This document shows positions 5,579-10,244 of a DNA stretch of 10,244 nt, in pieces. Within the stretch, counting starts at the first letter, position 1, and every line of letters begins with the position of its first letter. The stretch is from the NCBI GenBank assembly GCA_903925445.1, contig CAIYFE010000228.1, positions 1 to 10,244 on the forward strand, given 5' to 3'. The translations under genes were made by a program, and so were the position numbers. The notes beneath the pieces were generated by a model, which saw nothing but the letters and a program-made list of their open reading frames with translations, searched no databases and had not been told where the DNA came from. The stretch is from an uncultured Burkholderiales bacterium (GTDB lineage: Bacteria; Pseudomonadota; Gammaproteobacteria; Burkholderiales; Burkholderiaceae_C).

Positions 5579-6378
5579 CGCGCAAGTGCTTGCTGCACAA
5601 ATCCCCCCGCGCGCAATTCCTCCACAAATTCACTCAGCCATTGCTGCGCCTGTTGGCCGCGCGCGATGGGCAAGCCCATGGCTTGGTGAATCACCATGAA
5701 GCGCCCCGGCAACAAACGCAAATTGGGCAAGCGTTTGGCATCGGCCTCGAGTTGCTGCTTGACGCCTGCTGCCACATCCAAACCCTGCGCCACAAAATGA
5801 TCCACCACCGCGGGTGAAGATTCGGCGCGCACAATTTGCGCTTGCTTCAAATGACGGGTTAAAAACAAATCGTAAGCACTGCCTTGCCCCACCACCACGC
5901 GTGTGCCTGCCCGATCAACTTCGTCGTTGTTTTTCAAGGGCGAGTCCATTCGCACCAAGTAGCTGCCTTCAATTTGCACGTACGCATTGGTGAAGTTCAC
6001 GCCCTCAGCACGCGCGGGGTCGATGGCAAAAAAACCCACATCGGCTTGGCCTTGGGTGACGGCTTGGACCGATTGCATGGCTTTGTCCACCACCACAAAC
6101 GTGACTGGCGTGCCCAAGCGTTTGGCCAGTTCTTGCGCGATGTCCACCGACACGCCCACGGGCTGACCTTTGGCATCTTGACCCGCCAAGATGGGATTGC
6201 CCAAATTGATGGCCACCCGCAAAGTGCCATTGGGTGCAATGCGTTGAGCCGCTGAAGCTGAGTGAGTCGTCATATCGGGCAAATCCTTGGCAACACCATC
6301 CACGCAGCCCGCAATGCACAGGCTCAGCAAAGCGAACCCGCCAACACGGCGCCAATGGTTGTATTTGAAATGTGTCAT
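5536..6378 (-). CDS. Solute-binding lipoprotein, bacterial extracellular solute-binding family 3
   Basis: This 280-residue protein resembles the periplasmic receptors of polar amino-acid ABC transporters. The signal peptide ends in a lipobox (CIAGC, with Cys25 as the lipidated residue), so the protein should be membrane-anchored in the periplasm. The binding domain starts at about residue 46 with APNGTLRVAINLGNP. It continues through GQADVGFFAIDPARAEGVNF and a second lobe with RVVVGQGSAYDLFLTRHL, the usual family-3 order. No permease or ATPase gene is near, so it is an orphan receptor or a sensor-type binding protein. No clear Shine-Dalgarno sequence precedes the ATG at 6378. It is divergent from the TonB-dependent receptor across about 80 AT-rich bases. 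Fold and location are well supported; the ligand is unknown. Confidence 0.88.
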   Translation of the reverse strand: MTHFKYNHWRRVGGFALLSLCIAGCVDGVAKDLPDMTTHSASAAQRIAPNGTLRVAINLGNPILAGQDAKGQPVGVSVDIAQELAKRLGTPVTFVVVDKAMQSVQAVTQGQADVGFFAIDPARAEGVNFTNAYVQIEGSYLVRMDSPLKNNDEVDRAGTRVVVGQGSAYDLFLTRHLKQAQIVRAESSPAVVDHFVAQGLDVAAGVKQQLEADAKRLPNLRLLPGRFMVIHQAMGLPIARGQQAQQWLSEFVEELRAGGFVQQALARHGVQGASVAPATP

Positions 6379-6389
6379 GTGGGCTTATT

Positions 6390-6438
6390 TTGACCCACCC
6401 TTGAATGAGCCATTTAGTATTCATTTAAAGAATAAAAT
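6390..6438 (+). promoter_or_regulatory. AT-rich divergent promoter region with a 17-bp near-palindrome
   Basis: Between the two divergent genes the palindrome TATTCATTTAAAGAATA (6418-6434) has seven of eight pairs matching around a central base. TTGACC (6390-6395), TTGAAT (6401-6406), TTTAAA (6424-6429) and TAAAAT (6433-6438) resemble promoter hexamers, with TTGAAT and TTTAAA separated by 17 bases. The palindrome overlaps that -10-like hexamer, as expected for a repressor site. It does not closely match the Fur consensus. Function is inference from position and symmetry. Confidence 0.3.
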
Positions 6439-6460
6439 CGCTCGCTTTGGGACACGTGTT

Positions 6461-8296
6461 GTGACTGCTTTGTATCGCACACCCCGCCGCGAGCGTGGCG
6501 CAGCGGCTTGGGTTTTAGGGGTTGGCATTTGTGCCTTTGAAGTTTCAGCCCAGACTTTGGCTGACACCCCAATTTCAGACACCATCGTTGTCACCGCCAA
6601 CCGCATCGCGCAACCTTTGAGCCAAGTGCTGGCCGATGTGAGCGTGATTGAACGCAGCGAAATTGAACAAGCCGGCGCGGGTGCGCTGGCCGATGTGCTT
6701 GAACGCTTAGGCGGCATTCAGTTCACGCGCAGCGGTGGCGCGGGCGCACACACCCAAGTGTTTGTGCGAGGCGCAGAAGCGCGTTTTACCGCTGTGTTCA
6801 TCGACGGCGTTCGGGTTGACAGCCAAGCATTTCTTGGCGGTGCCAACTGGCAAAACATGCCCTTGTCGCAGATTGAGCGCATCGAAATCTTGCGTGGCCC
6901 CGCCGCAGCGGTGTATGGATCTGATGCAGTGGCCGGCGTGATCCAAATATTTACCCGACAAGGCACCACAAAATTTCGCCCCTTTGTCAGCGCCGGTTGG
7001 GGCAGCTACCAAACCCGCCAAAGCGATGCTGGATTTTCTGGCAGCAACGCTTGGTTGGATTACAGCCTGAGCGTGTCCAAGCAATCCAGCCAAGGTTTCA
7101 ACGCAAGAAAATCAAGCGCCTTCAACCCCGATGCCGATGGTTTTGATCAACACAGCATCACCGGCAGGCTGGGTCTGTCTTTGCCCAACGAACAGCGCTT
7201 GGAACTCACGCTCGCGCAAAACTTTCTCGATGCGCAATACGACAGCGACGACCAACCCCAAAGCGATCACCACGCGCTGTACACCTTGCAAGCCGTTGCT
7301 TTGAACTGGCAATGGCATCGCCATGATGGACAAACCAGCCAAGTGTCGGTGAGCACCAGCAGCGATTCCGACGAAACACGACCGCACGACAGCGCCGACT
7401 TCACCACGTGGGGACAGCGCACCAATTGGCTGATGCAACACCAATACCGAGCAGGCGAACACCAATTCAGCGGTTTGCTTGAGCAACGCCAAGAACAATT
7501 TCAATTGGTCGATGTGCTGCAAACCACCACCACACAAACAGCCGCTGCTTTGGGCTACGGTTTGGCACGCCACGCCCACACCTTGCAAGCCAATGTGCGG
7601 CACGATCGCCAAAGCCAATTTGGCAGCAAAAACACCGGCAATCTGGCCTATGGCTATGCCTTGAATTCGCAATGGCGTGTGAGCGCCAGCATGGCCAGTG
7701 CTTTTCGCGTGCCCAGCTTGTATGCGCGCTTTTCGCCCATCGAAGGCAATCCCAAGTTGCGCCCCGAAACCGCACGCCACCAAGAGCTGGGTTTGCGTTA
7801 CCAACAAGCCCACACCGAATTGGGGCTGGTGGCTTACCAAACCGACTTGCGCAACTTGTTTCAGTCCATCGACAACCGTTTTGAAAGCACCGCCAAAGCC
7901 GAACTCAAAGGTGCCAGTTTGTCTGGGCAAACCCAATGGCGCAAAGCACAGCTGCGTTTTTCGTGGGATGTGCAAAATCCGCGTGACTTACAAACCCACA
8001 CCACGTTGGCGGGTCGAGCGCGTCACTTTGCCAACTTGAGCCTTCAAACCCAAACCCAAGGCTGGACTTGGGGCACCGAGCTGCGCTTAGTGGGTCAAAC
8101 GTTTTACAACCGCGCCACCCACACCTTGCCCGGTTATGGATTGCTCCATGTGTTCGCCAACAAGCAAGTGCACAAAGACTGGCATTTGCAAACACGCATC
8201 AGCAATTTGGCCAACCACGCCTACGGGGTTTCGCCCAATTTCAACGCCCCGGCTCGCTCGATCTTTGTGGGCTTGAAGTGGGCGCCATCGTCCTGA
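6461..8296 (+). CDS. TonB-dependent outer-membrane receptor, BtuB-like
   Basis: This 611-residue outer-membrane active transporter is close in length to E. coli BtuB. I chose the GTG at 6461 because it opens a normal signal peptide: a basic stretch TPRRER, a hydrophobic GAAAWVLGVGICAF, and cleavage near VSA at 28-30. An in-frame ATG at 6377 would add 28 residues to the n-region. The probable TonB box is DTIVVTA (40-46). The plug follows with VFVRG (100-104), VFIDGVRVDS (112-121) and RIEILRGPAAAVYGSDAVAG (140-159). The rest is a beta-barrel with SAFRVPSLYARF and a final strand RSIFVGLKW close to the C-terminus. Ligands of this branch are usually cobalamin or similar cofactors. No cobalamin riboswitch fits in the short leader. 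The substrate is not determined. It is 39 bases upstream of queE. Confidence 0.9.
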   Translation: MTALYRTPRRERGAAAWVLGVGICAFEVSAQTLADTPISDTIVVTANRIAQPLSQVLADVSVIERSEIEQAGAGALADVLERLGGIQFTRSGGAGAHTQVFVRGAEARFTAVFIDGVRVDSQAFLGGANWQNMPLSQIERIEILRGPAAAVYGSDAVAGVIQIFTRQGTTKFRPFVSAGWGSYQTRQSDAGFSGSNAWLDYSLSVSKQSSQGFNARKSSAFNPDADGFDQHSITGRLGLSLPNEQRLELTLAQNFLDAQYDSDDQPQSDHHALYTLQAVALNWQWHRHDGQTSQVSVSTSSDSDETRPHDSADFTTWGQRTNWLMQHQYRAGEHQFSGLLEQRQEQFQLVDVLQTTTTQTAAALGYGLARHAHTLQANVRHDRQSQFGSKNTGNLAYGYALNSQWRVSASMASAFRVPSLYARFSPIEGNPKLRPETARHQELGLRYQQAHTELGLVAYQTDLRNLFQSIDNRFESTAKAELKGASLSGQTQWRKAQLRFSWDVQNPRDLQTHTTLAGRARHFANLSLQTQTQGWTWGTELRLVGQTFYNRATHTLPGYGLLHVFANKQVHKDWHLQTRISNLANHAYGVSPNFNAPARSIFVGLKWAPSS

Positions 8297-8335
8297 CGCA
8301 ATCCGGACATTTCGCGCTCCGGTACAGTTCAGCCC

Positions 8336-8971
8336 ATGACCTACAGCGTGAAAGAAATGTTTTATACCATGCAAGGCGAAGGCGCCAATGCCGGACGCCC
8401 TGCCGTGTTTTGCCGCTTTTCGGGCTGCAATTTATGGACTGGCCGCGAAGAAGACCGCTCCAGCGCCGTTTGCCAATTCTGTGACACCGACTTTGTCGGC
8501 ACCGATGGCGATGGCGGCGGTAAATTCGCCCACGCACAAGAATTGGCCAGCGCCATCGCCAGCTTTTGGCCTACAAACGACAACGCCCATCGATTTGTCG
8601 TGCTCACAGGCGGCGAGCCTTTGCTGCAAGTCGATGCCGCCTTGATTGAGGCTTTGCATGCCCAACACTTCGTGATTGCCGTTGAAACCAATGGCACCAT
8701 CGCGCCCCCAGCGGGCATCGATTGGTTGTGCGTGAGTCCCAAAGCGGGCAGCACCTTGGCCGTGACGGCGGGGCAAGAGCTCAAGCTGGTGTTTCCTCAG
8801 CTGTTGGCAAATCCGCGACAATTCGAGTCTTTGAACTTTGAAAACTATTATTTGCAGCCCTTGGATGGCCCTCAAGCACAGGCCAACACCCAAGCCGCCG
8901 TGGCCTATGCCCAAGCGCATCCACAATGGCGATTGAGCTTGCAAACGCATAAGTTGATCGGCATCCGATGA
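8336..8971 (+). CDS. queE: 7-carboxy-7-deazaguanine synthase QueE
   Basis: QueE is a radical-SAM enzyme that contracts 6-carboxy-tetrahydropterin to 7-carboxy-7-deazaguanine, the ring-forming step of preQ0 and queuosine synthesis, with Mg2+ and a 4Fe-4S cluster in the cytoplasm. The 211-residue protein starts with MTYSVKEMFYTMQGEGANAG, including the typical QGEG motif. The cluster motif is not the common CX3CX2C: the ligands appear to be C31, C46 and C49, that is CX14CX2C, the variant known from Burkholderia multivorans QueE. The SAM-binding TGGEPLL is at 91-97, followed by VETNGT and CVSPKAG. The start at 8336 fits the family N-terminus although the Shine-Dalgarno sequence is weak. Its last four bases overlap the start of queD (ATGA), so the two are translationally coupled. 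Confidence 0.96.
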   Translation: MTYSVKEMFYTMQGEGANAGRPAVFCRFSGCNLWTGREEDRSSAVCQFCDTDFVGTDGDGGGKFAHAQELASAIASFWPTNDNAHRFVVLTGGEPLLQVDAALIEALHAQHFVIAVETNGTIAPPAGIDWLCVSPKAGSTLAVTAGQELKLVFPQLLANPRQFESLNFENYYLQPLDGPQAQANTQAAVAYAQAHPQWRLSLQTHKLIGIR

Positions 8972-9330
8972 AATTTGAACTCAGCCAGCGCTTTTACTTT
9001 GAAGCGGCTCACACCTTGCACCGCACCATCGAAACCGAGGGCAGTCTGCGCATCCACGGCCACACCTACCACGGTGAAATCACCATCGCCGGATCGCCCG
9101 ACCCTGCTTCGGGCATGATGATGGACTTGGCCTACTTGCGCCAAGAAGTCAACAAAGTGCGCGATTTGCTCGATCACCGTTTTTTGGACGAAGTCCAAGG
9201 CATTGGCCCCGCGACCTTGGAAAACTTGTGTTTGTTCATCTACAACCAGCTCAAAACATCGTTGCCCCACATTGCGCAAGTGGTGGTGGAGCGCCCCGCC
9301 AGCGGAGACCGCTGCTGCCTCAAAATTTAA
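8968..9330 (+). CDS. queD: 6-carboxy-5,6,7,8-tetrahydropterin synthase family protein (QueD) with Ser for the catalytic Cys
   Basis: The QueD/PTPS fold (T-fold, 120 residues, as in E. coli) makes the substrate of QueE from dihydroneopterin triphosphate. The zinc ligands are present: H15 in FEAAHTL, and H30 and H32 in RIHGHTYHGE. D69-H70 of the catalytic relay (LLDHRFLDE) and the pterin-anchoring Glu (E108 in VVERPASG) are also present. The residue four before the HGH motif, Cys27 in E. coli QueD, is serine here (S26, codon AGT at 9043-9045), so the CxxxHGH signature is broken. Cys116 and Cys117 near the C-terminus are not in the equivalent place. The 4-base overlap with queE supports a role in queuosine synthesis. 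Either the branch works without the cysteine or it has another pterin activity, with a second QueD encoded elsewhere. Confidence 0.88.
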   Translation: MKFELSQRFYFEAAHTLHRTIETEGSLRIHGHTYHGEITIAGSPDPASGMMMDLAYLRQEVNKVRDLLDHRFLDEVQGIGPATLENLCLFIYNQLKTSLPHIAQVVVERPASGDRCCLKI

Positions 9331-10244
9331 TGCTGCATGCGGTCGCGTTGCGCCAAATCGGGAAAGAGTTTGAGCCACCAAAGCGCCACAGCCATCGTGC
9401 CTAAGCCGCCTATCACCACCGAGCCTACCGGCCCCCACCATGCGGCGGTGGCACCCGATTCGAATTCACCCAACTGATTGGATGCACCAATGAAAATGGT
9501 GTTGACGGCTGCCACACGACCGCGCATCTCGTCGGGTGTTTCCAACTGAACCAACGTCAATCGCGTGACCACGCTGATGTTGTCTGCAGCCCCCGTCACC
9601 ACCAAGGCCGCCAAAGACAGCCAAAAATTCTCGGACACACCAAACACCACGGTCGCCGCACCAAAGACAGCCACCGCGCACAACAAACGTTTGCCAATGT
9701 GGCGTTGCAAAGGGTAGCGGGCAATCACCAAAGACATGGCCAACGCACCCACCGCCGGTGCAGCACGCAGCAAGCCCAAACCTTGTGGCCCCACATGCAA
9801 AATATCGCGGGCATAAATGGGCAGCAAAGCGGTGGCGCCGCCTAAAAGTACTGCGAACAAATCCAGCGCCATGGCACCCAGCAACATTTTGCGTTCCCAC
9901 ACAAACGCCACCCCAGCAAGCACCGTGCGCCAACTCGCTGCCGTGTGTGTGGGTTGGTGGTGAAGGGTCACGCGCAGGGTTTGAATACCCGCCAGCAACG
10001 AAAGCACACAACACACGGCATACACCATCAAAGGACTGGCCGCGTAGAGCACGCCTCCCAATGCAGGACCGCCAATGATGGCCGCTTGCATTCCGCTGGA
10101 GCTGACAGCAATGGCCGATTGCAACAACTTAGAAGGCACCAACAACGGCGTGATGGCTTGTTGCGCGGGCATCTGAAATGCCCGCGTGATGCCCAGCACC
10201 ACCGCCAAGGTGAACATGAGTTCTCGGTTGGCAAATTGCGCTTG
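9327..10244 (-). CDS. MFS transporter (partial, N-terminus outside the window)
   Basis: The minus-strand frame is open to the window edge, where the residues QAQFANREL precede the first internal ATG at 10217. The visible 305 residues are therefore the C-terminal three quarters of a protein that usually has about 400. Hydrophobic segments lie near 11-23, 42-70, 72-92, 121-143, 156-175, 186-204, 208-226 and 268-292 of the visible part. The motif MRGRVAAVNTIFIGASNQLG followed by EFESG (240-264) is typical of the MFS_3 / enterobactin-exporter-like group of uncharacterised efflux proteins. It acts in the inner membrane, probably as a proton-driven exporter. Its stop codon overlaps the queD stop from the opposite side. 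Transport direction and substrate are unknown. Confidence 0.9.
   Translation of the reverse strand, partial: QAQFANRELMFTLAVVLGITRAFQMPAQQAITPLLVPSKLLQSAIAVSSSGMQAAIIGGPALGGVLYAASPLMVYAVCCVLSLLAGIQTLRVTLHHQPTHTAASWRTVLAGVAFVWERKMLLGAMALDLFAVLLGGATALLPIYARDILHVGPQGLGLLRAAPAVGALAMSLVIARYPLQRHIGKRLLCAVAVFGAATVVFGVSENFWLSLAALVVTGAADNISVVTRLTLVQLETPDEMRGRVAAVNTIFIGASNQLGEFESGATAAWWGPVGSVVIGGLGTMAVALWWLKLFPDLAQRDRMQH

Noticed and set aside
6287..6460. Longer starts of the TonB-dependent receptor (ATG at 6287 or 6377).
   Set aside because: They overlap the divergent lipoprotein gene or its start codon and give an abnormally long n-region. The GTG at 6461 yields a standard signal peptide, although a GTG start remains less certain than an ATG.
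6379..6460. A cobalamin riboswitch in the leader of the BtuB-like receptor.
   Set aside because: The leader is about 80 bases or less, much shorter than the roughly 200-base cobalamin aptamer, and lies partly in promoter-like sequence.
8303..8322. Inverted repeat CCGGA/TCCGG between the TonB receptor and queE.
   Set aside because: Five base pairs around a 10-base loop with no T-run is too little for a terminator or riboswitch, and the 39-base gap cannot hold a cobalamin or preQ1 riboswitch with confidence.

Overview
The window looks like chromosomal DNA of a betaproteobacterium, most likely order Burkholderiales and family Comamonadaceae (Limnohabitans/Rhodoferax type). This rests on the protein families present, moderate GC with heavy TTG-leucine use, an orphan Bug-type solute receptor, and a QueE with the CX14CX2C cluster motif known from Burkholderia. 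No RNA genes, insertion sequences, CRISPR arrays or obvious signs of recent transfer were seen. Gene density is high and no stretch over about 100 bases lacks a gene.

Region 1 (1-214) holds the C-terminal end of an unrecognised, cysteine-containing small protein.

Region 2 (215-4842) is the most interesting part. A minus-strand MarR-family regulator lies back-to-back with a four-gene plus-strand operon: a PhzS-like FAD-dependent aromatic monooxygenase, a fumarylacetoacetate-hydrolase-family enzyme carrying a Tat export signal, a decarboxylase very like LigW (5-carboxyvanillate decarboxylase), and a periplasmic Bug/TctC-type solute-binding protein. The gaps are 16, 3 and 19 bases. The set reads as a MarR-controlled cassette for uptake and breakdown of an aromatic carboxylate: capture, hydroxylation, decarboxylation and hydrolysis. 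No ring-cleaving dioxygenase is present, so the substrate and the order of steps remain open. A 14-bp near-palindrome in the divergent promoter region is a candidate operator.

Region 3 (4893-6378) has an NfnB/DrgA-like FMN nitroreductase with its own strong ribosome binding site, facing an orphan solute-binding lipoprotein on the minus strand. A strong hairpin followed by a T-run forms a terminator for the lipoprotein gene, and its stem lies inside the last codons of that gene.

Region 4 (6379-9330) starts with a short AT-rich divergent promoter region containing a 17-bp near-palindrome. A BtuB-like TonB-dependent receptor follows, then queE and queD, overlapping by 4 bases, for 7-deazaguanine (preQ0/queuosine) synthesis. 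The QueD has serine where the family's catalytic cysteine should be.

Region 5 (9327-10244) is an MFS transporter on the minus strand whose N-terminal part lies beyond the window. Its stop codon overlaps that of queD.
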